DNA of 47,480 nucleotides from Bacteroidales bacterium UBA6431 (GCA_002439095.1 DJOT01000041.1:1-47480); one strand, 5' to 3'. Shown: positions 34,633 to 44,503, counted from the first letter of the stretch. Notes: generated from the sequence alone by a model not told the origin. Translations and numbers: made by a program.

Positions 34633-35961
34633 TTACTTAGATGTACGGACTGTGGTTGTAGCACGCATTCCTCCGCAGACTACAGTATATGACTGTCCGT
34701 TGGTAATGTCATACATAAATGCCTCTGCTGCCTGAGGGAAGTAAGAACTGTACTGCCTGATGTGCTCATTTGCACTGTCAGCAAGGGTGGCGTCAGCATT
34801 CTTGGCCTTGTTCATGAAATCACAAGCCACCCAGAACGGAGCACGGCTGGAAATCTCATCGCCGCCGCAACGTGTAGACGCCCACACTGTACCAATGAGG
34901 AAGTAAGCCTTGCCTGCAAGTTCCTGAGAACTCTCAGCCACCTGGGTAGCATACTCTACAGCCTTGGCATTGAGACCGCTCTTGAAGCAGAATGTGGCAA
35001 GTTCATATTTCCATTCTGTATCTGTCGCAGCATCAGACTCTTCGCTCGCGATAGCCTCTTCCATATAAGTTATGGCCTCGTTGGTATCACCCTTAGCTGA
35101 GTGGAGTTTGAAGAGGTAGTATGCAGAGTTGGCTGACGGCTTGAGTTTATTCATTGTCGTGACAGCCCTGAGGAAGAGATCATTGTCAGTACAATCCTCA
35201 GCCATGCTCATGGTCTTGACGATGCTTGAAGCAAGGTCGAGATTGTCAGGATCGGCGTCAAGACGCGGAGTATAGATTGTAAGCAGATGATCACAGCTGG
35301 CAACCTTGCTCGCAGCGAAGAGGTTACCCATGTCTGCTTTCACATTGTTGTTCTGCTCACCCTCGATATCGTTCCTTACAGGAGCCTTGTCGATATAGTC
35401 ATTGTTCCTCTGATAGAGGTTGATGACCGTCTCGGCATCAAGAGTTCCGGCCTGGAAGAGTTCTATGGCAGCCTGAAGATCGAAAAGGAATATGGACACC
35501 TTTGTCTGCTCCTTGTTGTTGGCTATGATCCCCTCGTATCCGTCATAAAGCTTCTGCGGATCAGATGTCAAGTACTTCGACATGTCAAGACCCTTGTTGT
35601 TGAGAGCTGTCACAGCATACTTAGGATAATACTGGGCCCTGATATCATGAAGTGTAAGGAGTGAGTCAACAAGGGCATCCTTATATGCCGCATTTGCGGC
35701 ATTCTTGGCTATAAGCCTCCTGAGAAGGGAAGTGCCGTCGATAAGCATGTTCTGGCTTGCCGTTGCAGGACAAAGAGAATAGGCTTTCCTCCAGTTCGGA
35801 AGAGCCTCATCGTAAGCTTTCTGCTTGTAGTACTCTTTGTAATAGGACATATACTTGATACATTCAGCACTGTCCGCACCCCATTTTCCCTGGGCAAAAA
35901 CATCTGTGCCACACAAAGCCAGCGCAGCACAAGACAGGATTGCAAGTGTTATTCTTTTCAT
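34633..35961 (-). CDS. Exported tetratricopeptide-repeat protein
   Basis: A 442-residue protein from the ATG at 35961 (MKRITLAILSCAALALCGTD, cleaved after VFAQ). The mature protein is mainly helical with TPR-like pairs, for example YYKEYYKQKAYDEALPNWRKA near the N-terminus and NSAYYLFKLHSAKGDTNEAI near the middle. It lies between an outer-membrane barrel gene and lptC; in Bacteroidota such TPR proteins commonly share an operon with these genes. Its exact job is unknown; the position suggests envelope or LPS transport support. The upstream extension to 36006 would run into the preceding gene and was not used. Confidence 0.8.
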   Translation of the reverse strand: MKRITLAILSCAALALCGTDVFAQGKWGADSAECIKYMSYYKEYYKQKAYDEALPNWRKAYSLCPATASQNMLIDGTSLLRRLIAKNAANAAYKDALVDSLLTLHDIRAQYYPKYAVTALNNKGLDMSKYLTSDPQKLYDGYEGIIANNKEQTKVSIFLFDLQAAIELFQAGTLDAETVINLYQRNNDYIDKAPVRNDIEGEQNNNVKADMGNLFAASKVASCDHLLTIYTPRLDADPDNLDLASSIVKTMSMAEDCTDNDLFLRAVTTMNKLKPSANSAYYLFKLHSAKGDTNEAITYMEEAIASEESDAATDTEWKYELATFCFKSGLNAKAVEYATQVAESSQELAGKAYFLIGTVWASTRCGGDEISSRAPFWVACDFMNKAKNADATLADSANEHIRQYSSYFPQAAEAFMYDITNGQSYTVVCGGMRATTTVRTSK

Positions 35962-35978
35962 TATTGTTGGTGATTGTT

Positions 35979-37289
35979 TTACTCGTATCTCGGTTTCTGG
36001 AACCATATGTCAAAAATGTTCACTCCCACGGAGAAACTGAAGTATCTCTCCCTTATCAGACCATCGGAAAGAGAGCCTCTCTGCCCGAGTTCTAGTCCGA
36101 GAGTGAGTCCGTTGTACCATCGGTATATCGGGAGCGTGGCTCCGAGAGTGATTCCCATGGATGAGATAGCCCTGCCATTGAGCAGGAAATTCTCTTTCTT
36201 GTAGTATGCACCGGCCCGATATGCCACTTTATTGAAGTAGTAACGTATATCGTTTCTGTTAGGAACTATTTCAAATCCAAGTCTATATGCTTCAGAAAGA
36301 GAAGTGGCGAACGGTGAACTTGCAGAAAATCCGCTGATGCTCTCCACACCTGTATTGCGCCAGTCTGACCTTGTGTAATCAAAGGCCAGCATCCATTTGT
36401 CCGCATATCTGAATGACACTCCGACTCCAATCTCGGAAGCTATGCGCGCCGATCTGGTCATTCCAAGAGTGTCCATCTTGTAATACAATGTGTCAGAAGC
36501 AGCATAACCGACAGAATAACGGGCATCTTCGTAATATCCTTTCATGTCGGCACCGGTCGAGTATGTGGCACCGAGAGTAAGTTTGGACTTTGTACCTATC
36601 GGCTGCTCGTACTGAAGACCGAATTTACCTCCCACAGCACTTGCCTGAAGTGATGTACTTCCACTGATGCTGTTGTATGATGCATCAGAAATGGACGTGA
36701 CGAAAGTCTTGGTGAGATTTCCGAAATAGAAATCCATCTCTGCCCCCACAGAAAGCCGATCCCAAAAAGTGATACCGGCGGCCGTAAACAGTTTGTAGAT
36801 ACTTCCACTTCCGGAGGCGCTATATGAGATATTCCCTGTATGTCCGATGACATCAGGATCACTATAGTCAAACGAGTAACCGAAACCTGTGTCACTGTAT
36901 GGAGAAATTCCGAGCATCATGGCTGATGTGTTCCAAAGAGGAAATGAAATCACGCAGTCATTGATATTGAAAGTATTATTCACAGACTTTATATCATTCT
37001 GCGCAAATACTTTATTGTCGCCATACAAAGAGAAATCAGCCATAAATGCAAGAGAATCTCTTGCAGTCACGGCAGCAGGGTTGAGAATATTGATGAACCT
37101 GTTGCTCCTCGTCGCCACTCCGACTCCGCCCATCGTCCTGTTGTAGGCTGTGCCCTGACGGCTCAAATCCCCCACACCAAAAATGGAGTACGGGGAATAA
37201 CCGCTATTAGCCTGACCGTGCGCCACAAAAGAGACGCACAGCAGGAGAACAAAAGCAGATATCCGTCTATTTAATGTTCTTGCTGACAT
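35979..37289 (-). CDS. Outer-membrane beta-barrel protein (FadL/OMPP1-like)
   Basis: A 436-residue protein with a Sec signal ending in VAHGQA. The N-terminal segment SPYSIFGVGDLSRQGTAYNRTMGGVGVATRS resembles the plug-like start of FadL/OMPP1 family barrels. The rest is an alternating beta pattern with aromatic girdles, ending in an aromatic-rich strand (FSFSVGVNIFDIWFQKPRYE). A cargo cannot be assigned. Its start overlaps the 3' end of coaX by 23 bases in a different frame, and it is followed by the TPR gene after 17 bases, so it belongs to the coaX-omp-TPR-lptC-ppiD series. Confidence 0.75.
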   Translation of the reverse strand: MSARTLNRRISAFVLLLCVSFVAHGQANSGYSPYSIFGVGDLSRQGTAYNRTMGGVGVATRSNRFINILNPAAVTARDSLAFMADFSLYGDNKVFAQNDIKSVNNTFNINDCVISFPLWNTSAMMLGISPYSDTGFGYSFDYSDPDVIGHTGNISYSASGSGSIYKLFTAAGITFWDRLSVGAEMDFYFGNLTKTFVTSISDASYNSISGSTSLQASAVGGKFGLQYEQPIGTKSKLTLGATYSTGADMKGYYEDARYSVGYAASDTLYYKMDTLGMTRSARIASEIGVGVSFRYADKWMLAFDYTRSDWRNTGVESISGFSASSPFATSLSEAYRLGFEIVPNRNDIRYYFNKVAYRAGAYYKKENFLLNGRAISSMGITLGATLPIYRWYNGLTLGLELGQRGSLSDGLIRERYFSFSVGVNIFDIWFQKPRYE

Positions 37290-37995
37290 AATCTTCCGTA
37301 ATGATGGCCAACCCCATCAGTTCAAGATTGCAGACTACAAAGATGGAGTTTTTCATCTTCTTGGCAAAATAAATTGCGTCCCCACCTGTAAAAATCACTA
37401 TATTGTCCTGACGGGAATTGATGTAGCCCTCTATTTCAAACATTATGCCCAAAATGACACCTGATTCGATAGAAGAGAGCAATGAACAACCTTCGGCAGA
37501 CACGTTCTGCGGCGTATCCACAAGCGGCAGTGCCTTTGAATAACGGTTGAGAGCCTTGAATCTGGTTCTACATCCTGGAGATACATTGCCGCCGAGATAA
37601 CGTCCGTCAGACCCGAGGAAATCAATCGTCAGAGTCGTGCCGAAATCAAATACAGTGCAACTCTTCCCCTTGAAGAGAAAGCGCGCAGCCACAAGCCCGG
37701 CAGCCCTGTCCGGACTCAAATACTCAGGGAAGTCATACTTCAGAAGATAATGTGTGTGTGAACTGTCAAGAATGACAAGATGCCCGCACTGTCTGCTCAG
37801 AACAGATTCTTCTTCTGGAGACAGATCGTATACTGAAGCTATGGTAAGCACTTCAGGCTTGTCTTTCTCCATCAGAGAGAGCAGATATTCAAGCATCTTC
37901 TCACCCTGATAACGGAAAGTCTTTCCGATGGTGACCCCATCAGACCAAGCAGCCTTGAGAGCCGTATTTCCTGTAACTACCAGAAGATTGGCCAT
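37267..37995 (-). CDS. coaX: Type III pantothenate kinase
   Basis: A 242-residue enzyme that phosphorylates pantothenate, the first step of coenzyme A synthesis. The ASKHA fold motifs are present: GNTALKAAW (residues 9-17), SPDRAAGL with the expected catalytic D96, and FDFGTTLTID (116-125, D117). The first phosphate motif normally reads D-x-G-N-T, but here the sequence is VVTGNT, so the conserved Asp is missing. Family assignment rests on the other motifs and length, which fit well. The start ATG at 37995 is preceded by an exact -7 box. Confidence 0.88.
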   Translation of the reverse strand: MANLLVVTGNTALKAAWSDGVTIGKTFRYQGEKMLEYLLSLMEKDKPEVLTIASVYDLSPEEESVLSRQCGHLVILDSSHTHYLLKYDFPEYLSPDRAAGLVAARFLFKGKSCTVFDFGTTLTIDFLGSDGRYLGGNVSPGCRTRFKALNRYSKALPLVDTPQNVSAEGCSLLSSIESGVILGIMFEIEGYINSRQDNIVIFTGGDAIYFAKKMKNSIFVVCNLELMGLAIITEDYVSKNIK

Positions 37996-38016
37996 AGTTC
38001 AAAAATCCTGAGCCTG

Positions 38017-38024
38017 CAAATTTA
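38017..38024 (-). promoter_or_regulatory. -7 box of the coaX operon
   Basis: TAAATTTG on the minus strand matches TAnnTTTG, 21 bases before the coaX ATG. The -33 position has no TTTG. The gap 37996-38063 has no terminator hairpin that I can see, so readthrough from mfd is also possible. Confidence 0.45.
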
Positions 38025-38063
38025 GCATTTTTAGATATTGCATGTACTTATATCAGTAAAAAC

Positions 38064-41000
38064 TTAACTGATACTGTTGAGTATGTTGAAAGCGGAAGCA
38101 AGAGAAGGCACACCACGCGAAACTATCTTCAGTTTGTTCTCTACCTGCTTGAGTTCCACCTTCCCATCCATGGCACTTATCCTGCCCATAACCTTCTCAA
38201 ACACTTCCGACTTATAGTAAGGGGACATCGGATTTGACACGAAAAATCCGATCATGATACCGTTTTTGATTATTATCTTCTCAAATCCAAGAGCGGCACC
38301 CCGGTTCCTTATCTTGACCACAAGAAAAAGGTTTTTGACCTCTTCCGGCAGGACACCGAAACGGTCTTCGAGTCGCTTGGCATAATTGTCTATCTCCTTG
38401 TCTGAAGACATAGAGTCAATAGCTCTGTAAATTCTTATCTTCTCGGCCGTTATGTCCAGATATGAGTCCGGGATATGTGCCGGCTGGTCTGTCTCCACCG
38501 TACACTCGGTCACAAAAGTGCTACGTTCACTGCGCAAGTTCACGCCAGTTTCCACTCCGAGTTCCTCCATGGCTTCCGCCAGTATCTTCTGGTAGGTTTC
38601 AAAGCCCATCTCGGTGATGAAACCGCTCTGCTCCGCCCCCAGCAGATTGCCGGCCCCGCGGATGTCGAGGTCCTGCATCGCTATATTGAACCCGCTTCCA
38701 AGATCAGAAAACTCTTCTATTGCCTTCAGACGTCGGCGTGCATCATCGGTTATGCTGACAAGAGGCGGCACTATCAGGTAGCAGAAGGCTTTTTTGTTGG
38801 ACCTTCCCACCCGACCTCTCAGCTGATGGAGATCACTGAGTCCAAAATTCTGTGCCTGGTTGATTATGATCGTGTTGGCATTCGGGATATCTAGACCGTT
38901 TTCTATGATGGTTGTGCTCAACATCATGTCGTAGTCTCCACGCATGAAGTCAAGCATTATCTTCTCCAATTTGGACGGCTCCATCTGTCCATGAGCCAAA
39001 CATATCTTCATATCAGGCACGAGTCTGTGAAGAATCTCGTATATAGACTGCAACTCTTCCACTTTGTTGTGCAGGAAGAACACCTGGCCGCCACGGTTGA
39101 GTTCGTAGTTTATGATGCTCTTTATCTCTTTCTCATCGAACAGGATGATCTCCGTCTGCACCGGGATCCTGTTGGGCGGGGGAGTGTTGATGATGCTGAG
39201 ATCCCTGGCTCCGAGCAGGGAGAACTGCAAGGTACGAGGGATCGGTGTGGCGGTGAGTGTCAGAGTATCGACTGAATGTTTGAGTTCACGCAATTTCTCT
39301 TTGGCGCTGACCCCGAACTTCTGCTCCTCGTCGATGATAAGTAGCCCCAAATCCTTGAATTCAAACTCTTTGCCGAGTATCTTATGTGTACCTATCAATA
39401 TGTCAATCTGCCCTGCAGCCAGTCTCCTTTTGATGTCGGCTATCTCTTTTGGAGTACGCAGACGGCTGACATAATCAATAGTACACGGTAGGTTTTGCAG
39501 GCGCTGTCTGAAAGTGTTGAAATGCTGGAGTGAAAGGATGGTCGTAGGGACGAGCACCGCCACCTGTTTGCCGTCCGTGGCGGCCTTGAACGCTGCCCGC
39601 ACGGCTATCTCTGTCTTTCCGAATCCTACATCCCCACAGACAAGCCTGTCCATTGGACAGTCATCCTCCATGTCACGCTTGACCGCAGCTGTGGCTATCT
39701 CCTGATCAGGGGTGTCTTCGAACAAGAATGAGGACTCAAGCTCCTCCTGAAGATAGGTATCAGGGGAGAACGCGAATCCTTTGGATGAACGGCGCTTGGC
39801 GTAGAGCTGTATAAGCTGCTTGGCTATGTCCTTGACTTTGGATTTTGCGCTCGTCTTGAGTGCCCCCCATGTCTTGGAGCCCAGTTTGCTGATTCGCGGC
39901 GGCTCTCCGTCGCTAGAGCGGAAACGTGATATCTTGTTGAGGGAGTGAACTGAAACGAAGACGACATCACCATCTTTATATGTGATCTTCACCACTTCGC
40001 GCATCCTTCCCTTGTCATCCTTCATGCGCACAAGCCCTCCGAAAATACCAACACCATGGTCTATATGCACCACATAATCACCTATATTGAAAGAGTTCAG
40101 GTCGTTGATGGTCAGCTGTTCACTCTTTTCGACCGTACGTCTGAGGCTGACTCTCTGAAAACGGTCGAATATTTCATGGTCTGAATAACAGCAGACCTTA
40201 TCATCTGAATCTATGAAGCCGTTGTGGATGTTCTTGCCCTTGACGAAGCGGGGGATCAGGCCGCCGTTCTGTGACAATATTGACTGGATCCTGTCCAGCT
40301 GAGACTCCTTGTCCCCAAATATCATAACCTTGTAGCCGCTCTCCATACGCGAGCGTATATCCTCGGTAAGAAGTTCAAAGTTTTTGTTGAAAGACGGCTG
40401 CGGGCTTATGTTGAACACTACCGGATCATCACTCTGCATGCCGAGAGGCGCATCGATGAAAACTCGGCGGTGTTTTCCTGTCAAAGAGTAGAATTCCTTG
40501 CCGGAATACATATCAGGAGAGTCAAGCCACACCACACTCCCTGAAGGAAGGAGTTCAAGCACGCTTTGGCCGCTTTCGCTCCCTGACGACATGAGTTCCG
40601 ATACTATGTCAACCTTGTCCACCTCTCCGGTGGAAAGCTGGGTATTGCAGTCGAAGGTGTTGATCTTCTCGACCTCATCCCCCCAGAACGATATACGGTA
40701 CGGGTAATTGTTTGAATATGAGAATATGTCCACAAGCGCCCCACGGATGGCATACTGCCCGGGAGCTGATACGAAATCCACCCTTTCGAATCCGCCTGAT
40801 GAAAGCATCTCCACTATCTTCTCATGCGAGATTTCTTCTGATTTACGGATGCTGATCACAGAACTGGATATTTCCTTAACAGACGGTACTAGCTCGGCTA
40901 CAGCCTCCGGATATGACACGATCAGTTTCAGGTCATCCCCTCCTGACAATATGGAACTTATCGCCGCCGTACGCTGCACGGCAAGAGAAGACTTATAATT

Positions 41001-41252
41001 GCTGCGTTCCACACTTTTGCCCGACTCCGGCAAGAAGAACACGCGGTCCCCATCAATGAAATTATAAAGGTCGGAAGTGCAATACTCAGCAGCCTCAATA
41101 TCAGGCAGCATGATGAAATGCATACCTCTCTTTGCCACCTGGGAGAGCACCATCCAACGCGCGGACAGAAAAAGCCCCCGGCAAAATACGTCTTCCCCGC
41201 CCTGTTCAAGTCTCTTCTTGAGTTCGAGACAAGATTTTGTACTTATCAACAT
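38064..41252 (-). CDS. mfd: Transcription-repair coupling factor
   Basis: A 1062-residue protein from the ATG at 41252 (MLISTKSCLELKKRLEQ). An upstream TTG at 41285 would add 11 residues and run into the intergenic repeats. It has UvrB-like N-terminal domains, an RNA-polymerase-interaction domain (about 350-420, DYVVHIDHGVGIFGG), and a RecG-like motor: Walker A GDVGFGKT near residue 540, DEEQ near 640, ATPIPRTLQ, and HQLRGRVGRSNKKAF. A C-terminal regulatory domain follows. Mfd removes stalled RNA polymerase at DNA lesions and recruits UvrA. It faces away from ruvB across a repeat-rich gap. Confidence 0.97.
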   Translation of the reverse strand: MLISTKSCLELKKRLEQGGEDVFCRGLFLSARWMVLSQVAKRGMHFIMLPDIEAAEYCTSDLYNFIDGDRVFFLPESGKSVERSNYKSSLAVQRTAAISSILSGGDDLKLIVSYPEAVAELVPSVKEISSSVISIRKSEEISHEKIVEMLSSGGFERVDFVSAPGQYAIRGALVDIFSYSNNYPYRISFWGDEVEKINTFDCNTQLSTGEVDKVDIVSELMSSGSESGQSVLELLPSGSVVWLDSPDMYSGKEFYSLTGKHRRVFIDAPLGMQSDDPVVFNISPQPSFNKNFELLTEDIRSRMESGYKVMIFGDKESQLDRIQSILSQNGGLIPRFVKGKNIHNGFIDSDDKVCCYSDHEIFDRFQRVSLRRTVEKSEQLTINDLNSFNIGDYVVHIDHGVGIFGGLVRMKDDKGRMREVVKITYKDGDVVFVSVHSLNKISRFRSSDGEPPRISKLGSKTWGALKTSAKSKVKDIAKQLIQLYAKRRSSKGFAFSPDTYLQEELESSFLFEDTPDQEIATAAVKRDMEDDCPMDRLVCGDVGFGKTEIAVRAAFKAATDGKQVAVLVPTTILSLQHFNTFRQRLQNLPCTIDYVSRLRTPKEIADIKRRLAAGQIDILIGTHKILGKEFEFKDLGLLIIDEEQKFGVSAKEKLRELKHSVDTLTLTATPIPRTLQFSLLGARDLSIINTPPPNRIPVQTEIILFDEKEIKSIINYELNRGGQVFFLHNKVEELQSIYEILHRLVPDMKICLAHGQMEPSKLEKIMLDFMRGDYDMMLSTTIIENGLDIPNANTIIINQAQNFGLSDLHQLRGRVGRSNKKAFCYLIVPPLVSITDDARRRLKAIEEFSDLGSGFNIAMQDLDIRGAGNLLGAEQSGFITEMGFETYQKILAEAMEELGVETGVNLRSERSTFVTECTVETDQPAHIPDSYLDITAEKIRIYRAIDSMSSDKEIDNYAKRLEDRFGVLPEEVKNLFLVVKIRNRGAALGFEKIIIKNGIMIGFFVSNPMSPYYKSEVFEKVMGRISAMDGKVELKQVENKLKIVSRGVPSLASAFNILNSIS

Positions 41253-41440
41253 TTGACCATTTACAGTTGTTGAAAACCTGTGCAAATCCGGTTGATTTCT
41301 CTTTCCGGATTGTTGAAATCCGGATATGCCGTCTTATCAACATCGGGATAAACACCCGTTCAACAAGGTTTTCAACTTTTATACACCCATACAAAAAACT
41401 GATATTCAAAAGATTGATATAGTTGTCAACAATATCAACA
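41243..41440. other. Candidate replication origin: cluster of DnaA-box-like 9-mers
   Basis: The gap between mfd and ruvB contains two copies of TTATCAACA (41243-41251 and 41334-41342), TTGTCAACA (41423-41431), ATATCAACA (41432-41440), TTTTCAACA and ATTTCAACA on the other strand (41268-41276, 41311-41319), GTTCAACA (41358-41365) and TTATACACC (41379-41387). TCAACA or TGTTGA occurs seven times in about 200 bases. These resemble the DnaA box TTATnCACA. An AT-rich stretch (about 41388-41480) follows. Repeated ATCCGG stems (41285-41291 with 41305-41311) are also present. Genes diverge here. It could instead be a regulatory region with another repeated binding site. Confidence 0.45.
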
Positions 41441-41477
41441 AGCATTAAGAATACACAAGTTTTATAAATAAAAGAAC

Positions 41478-41485
41478 TATATTTG
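41478..41485 (+). promoter_or_regulatory. -7 box of the ruvB operon
   Basis: TATATTTG matches TAnnTTTG and lies 22 bases before the ruvB ATG. No TTTG is found at -33. Confidence 0.5.
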
Positions 41486-41507
41486 TATCCTGTATTGATT
41501 TTTCGCA

Positions 41508-42551
41508 ATGTCGGATTTTGACCCGCACGATACAAACGAGGGCAAAGATAAGGATTTAGAGGGAATTATCAGGCCCCACGAATTGGAGGATTTCACCGGC
41601 CAGGGTGAGATCGTGTCCAATCTGCGGGTATATATAGAAGCCGCGAAAATGCGTGGTGAAGCGCTTGATCACACCCTCTTCCACGGTCCCCCGGGACTCG
41701 GTAAAACTACGCTTGCGCATATCATCGCCTCTGAGATGGGGGTCAACATAAAGATAACTTCCGGACCTGTCCTTGACCGCCCTGGTGATCTTGCCGGCCT
41801 TCTCACTTCTCTCGACAAAGGCGATGTCCTCTTCATCGATGAGATACACAGGCTTTCCCCAGAAGTGGAGGAGTATCTCTATTCCGCGATGGAAGACTAT
41901 GTCATAGATATAATGATAGATAAGGGGCCAGGTGCCAGATCGGTGCGCATATCGCTTAACCCGTTTACACTGGTCGGGGCAACTACACGTGCCGGCCTGC
42001 TTACCGCGCCGCTCCGAGCACGTTTCGGAATCAACTGCGGTCTGGAGTACTATGACAAGTCCGACCTTGTGAGGATCATCAGGCGCAGCGCGTCCATACT
42101 CAAAGTTGGTATCGATGAGGATGCTGCCACCGAGATAGCGCTCCGCAGCCGCGGTACGCCAAGGATTGCCAATTCGCTTCTGCGCAGGGTGCGTGACTTC
42201 GCACAAGTCAAAGGTGACGGACATATAGACATTTCGATCGCCAAGTTCGCCCTTGACAAGCTCAGAATTGACACCAGAGGTCTGGATTCCATAGACAATA
42301 AGATTCTCCGCACGATAATCTGCACTTTCAAAGGTGGACCAGTAGGAGCCAACACCATTGCTACTGCGATAGGGGAGGACCAGGGCACTTTCGAGGAAGT
42401 TTATGAACCTTTCCTCATTAAGGAAGGATTTATAGTGAGAACCCAGCGAGGCAGAATCGCTACAGATTTGTCTTACAGGCATTTAGGACTGGATAGGGGA
42501 GTGTCGGATGAAAACACGCTTTTTAAAAAAGAGATAACAATATATAAATAG
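41508..42551 (+). CDS. ruvB: Holliday junction branch migration ATPase RuvB
   Basis: A 347-residue AAA+ motor. Walker A is GPPGLGKT at residues 60-67, Walker B is FIDEIHRL with D111 and E112. The beta-hairpin and sensor motifs (GATTRAGLLTAPLRARFG) are intact, and the C-terminal winged helix shows EGFIVRTQRGRIAT. RuvB drives branch migration with RuvA on recombination intermediates. It is followed after five bases by the flavoprotein gene, so the two probably share a transcript. No ruvA or ruvC is in the window. Confidence 0.97.
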   Translation: MSDFDPHDTNEGKDKDLEGIIRPHELEDFTGQGEIVSNLRVYIEAAKMRGEALDHTLFHGPPGLGKTTLAHIIASEMGVNIKITSGPVLDRPGDLAGLLTSLDKGDVLFIDEIHRLSPEVEEYLYSAMEDYVIDIMIDKGPGARSVRISLNPFTLVGATTRAGLLTAPLRARFGINCGLEYYDKSDLVRIIRRSASILKVGIDEDAATEIALRSRGTPRIANSLLRRVRDFAQVKGDGHIDISIAKFALDKLRIDTRGLDSIDNKILRTIICTFKGGPVGANTIATAIGEDQGTFEEVYEPFLIKEGFIVRTQRGRIATDLSYRHLGLDRGVSDENTLFKKEITIYK

Positions 42552-42556
42552 GTACA

Positions 42557-44503
42557 ATGTCTGACAAGTTAATTTCCAAAATCCCTGAGGGACCGCTTGA
42601 AAACAAGTGGACGAAGCGTAAGGCCGAGATCCATCTGGTGAGTCCCAACAACAAGAGAAAACTTGAAATCATTGTGGTCGGCACCGGTTTGGGTGGAGCT
42701 TCTGCAGCAGCTTCCCTCGGTGAACTTGGCTACAATGTCAAAATCTTCTGTATCAGCGACTCCCCGCGTCGCGCGCACTCAATAGCAGCGCAGGGAGGTA
42801 TCAATGCTGCGAAGAACTACCAAAACGACAACGACTCTGTATATCGTCTGTTCTACGACACCATCAAGGGTGGTGACTACCGCAGCCGTGAAGCCAACGT
42901 CTACCGTCTTGCAGAGGTCAGCGCAGCTATCATCGACCAGTGCGTCGCTCAGGGCATTCCTTTTGCCCGTGAATATGGCGGATATCTCGCCAACCGTTCT
43001 TTCGGCGGTGTGCAGGTGAGCCGTACTTTCTATGCCAGGGGACAAACCGGACAGCAGCTCCTTCTTGGCGCTTATGCTTCTCTCAACAAGGAGATTGCTG
43101 CCGGCACAGTGAAGTCTTATCCGCGCCATGAGATGCTGGATCTTGTACTTGTAAACGGTCAGGCCAAAGGCATCATCGCCCGCAACCTTGTGACCGGTCA
43201 GCTTGAGAGGTTCGGAGCCCATGCCGTTGTGATTGCCACCGGAGGATATGGTAACACGTATTTCCTTTCTACCAACGCAATGAACAGCAACGGTTCAGCC
43301 GCTCTCCAGTGCTATAAGAAGGGTGCTTACTTCGCCAACCCTTGCTTCGCCCAGATTCACCCTACATGTATCCCGGTGCACGGAGATCAGCAGTGTAAAC
43401 TTACCCTCATGAGCGAGTCCCTGCGCAATGACGGACGCATCTGGGTACCGAAGAAACTTGAGGATGTCAAGAAGCTTCGCAAGCATGAGATAAAGGCCTC
43501 ACAGATTCCTGAAGAAGATCGTGATTACTATCTTGAGCGCCGTTACCCTGCATTCGGCAACCTAGTGCCTCGTGACGTGGCTTCCCGCGCCGCCAAGGAG
43601 CGTTGCGATGCAGGCTTTGGTGTCAATGAGACAGGTAAGGCCGTGTTCCTCGATTTTGCCGATGCCATCCAGCGTCTCGGACACAAGAGAGTTGCCGAGA
43701 GGTATGGCAACCTCTTTGAGATGTACGAGAAGATCACAGCTTCATCTCCTTGGGAGGAGCCGATGATGATTTATCCGGCTATTCACTACACAATGGGCGG
43801 TATATGGGTTGACTATGATCTCCAGACCACCATACCAGGTCTTTATGCCATCGGTGAGGCGAACTTCTCTGACCACGGCGGAAATAGACTCGGAGCATCA
43901 GCCCTCATGCAGGGACTTGCTGACGGTTATTTCATTCTCCCTGTGACCATCGGAGACTACCTTTCCAAGAAGTTCGCAGAACCGAAGACTGATGTCAACA
44001 CTCAGGAGTTCATCGATACTGAAAAGTCAGTTCAGGCAAGAATCGACAGGCTTTTTGCAATCAACGGCACCAAGACAGTGGATTCTATCCACAAGAAACT
44101 TGGAAACATCATGTGGGAATATGTCGGTATGGCCCGTGACGCAGAAGGTCTCAAGAAGGCTATCAAAGAGATTGCCGAGCTCAAGGATGACTTCTATAAA
44201 AATGTGAAAGTACCTGGAAGCCAGTACGAATTCAATCAGGAACTTGAGAAGGCTCTCCGTCTTGAGGATTTCTTCGAGATAGGGGAACTCATGGCCCGTG
44301 ATGCGCTTAACAGGAACGAGTCCTGCGGCGGTCATTTCCGTATCGAAAGCCAGACCGAGGAGGGCGAGGCCAAACGTGATGATGAGCACTATATGTATGT
44401 AGCTGCCTGGGAATACAAGGGCGAAGATGTTGAACCTGAACTTCATAAGGAGCCGCTCAAGTATGAGTTCATCAAGGTTGCCACCAGAAATTACAAAGAC
44501 TGA
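42557..44503 (+). CDS. frdA: Fumarate reductase/succinate dehydrogenase flavoprotein subunit
   Basis: A 648-residue flavoprotein. The FAD-binding GTGLGGASAA is at residues 42-51, and the covalent flavin histidine is H74 in RRAHSIAAQGG. The catalytic and substrate part includes HPTCIPVHGDQQ, MMIYPAIHYTMGGIWVDYD and GEANFSDHGGNRLGASAL. The long form with an extended C-terminus (CGGHFRIESQTEEGEAKRDDEHYMYV) is the type found in Bacteroides, which reduces fumarate to succinate during anaerobic growth. Codon use is rich in third-position T compared with the sus genes. The subunit order here is flavoprotein then iron-sulfur; the cytochrome b gene that usually precedes them is not present. Confidence 0.95.
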   Translation: MSDKLISKIPEGPLENKWTKRKAEIHLVSPNNKRKLEIIVVGTGLGGASAAASLGELGYNVKIFCISDSPRRAHSIAAQGGINAAKNYQNDNDSVYRLFYDTIKGGDYRSREANVYRLAEVSAAIIDQCVAQGIPFAREYGGYLANRSFGGVQVSRTFYARGQTGQQLLLGAYASLNKEIAAGTVKSYPRHEMLDLVLVNGQAKGIIARNLVTGQLERFGAHAVVIATGGYGNTYFLSTNAMNSNGSAALQCYKKGAYFANPCFAQIHPTCIPVHGDQQCKLTLMSESLRNDGRIWVPKKLEDVKKLRKHEIKASQIPEEDRDYYLERRYPAFGNLVPRDVASRAAKERCDAGFGVNETGKAVFLDFADAIQRLGHKRVAERYGNLFEMYEKITASSPWEEPMMIYPAIHYTMGGIWVDYDLQTTIPGLYAIGEANFSDHGGNRLGASALMQGLADGYFILPVTIGDYLSKKFAEPKTDVNTQEFIDTEKSVQARIDRLFAINGTKTVDSIHKKLGNIMWEYVGMARDAEGLKKAIKEIAELKDDFYKNVKVPGSQYEFNQELEKALRLEDFFEIGELMARDALNRNESCGGHFRIESQTEEGEAKRDDEHYMYVAAWEYKGEDVEPELHKEPLKYEFIKVATRNYKD

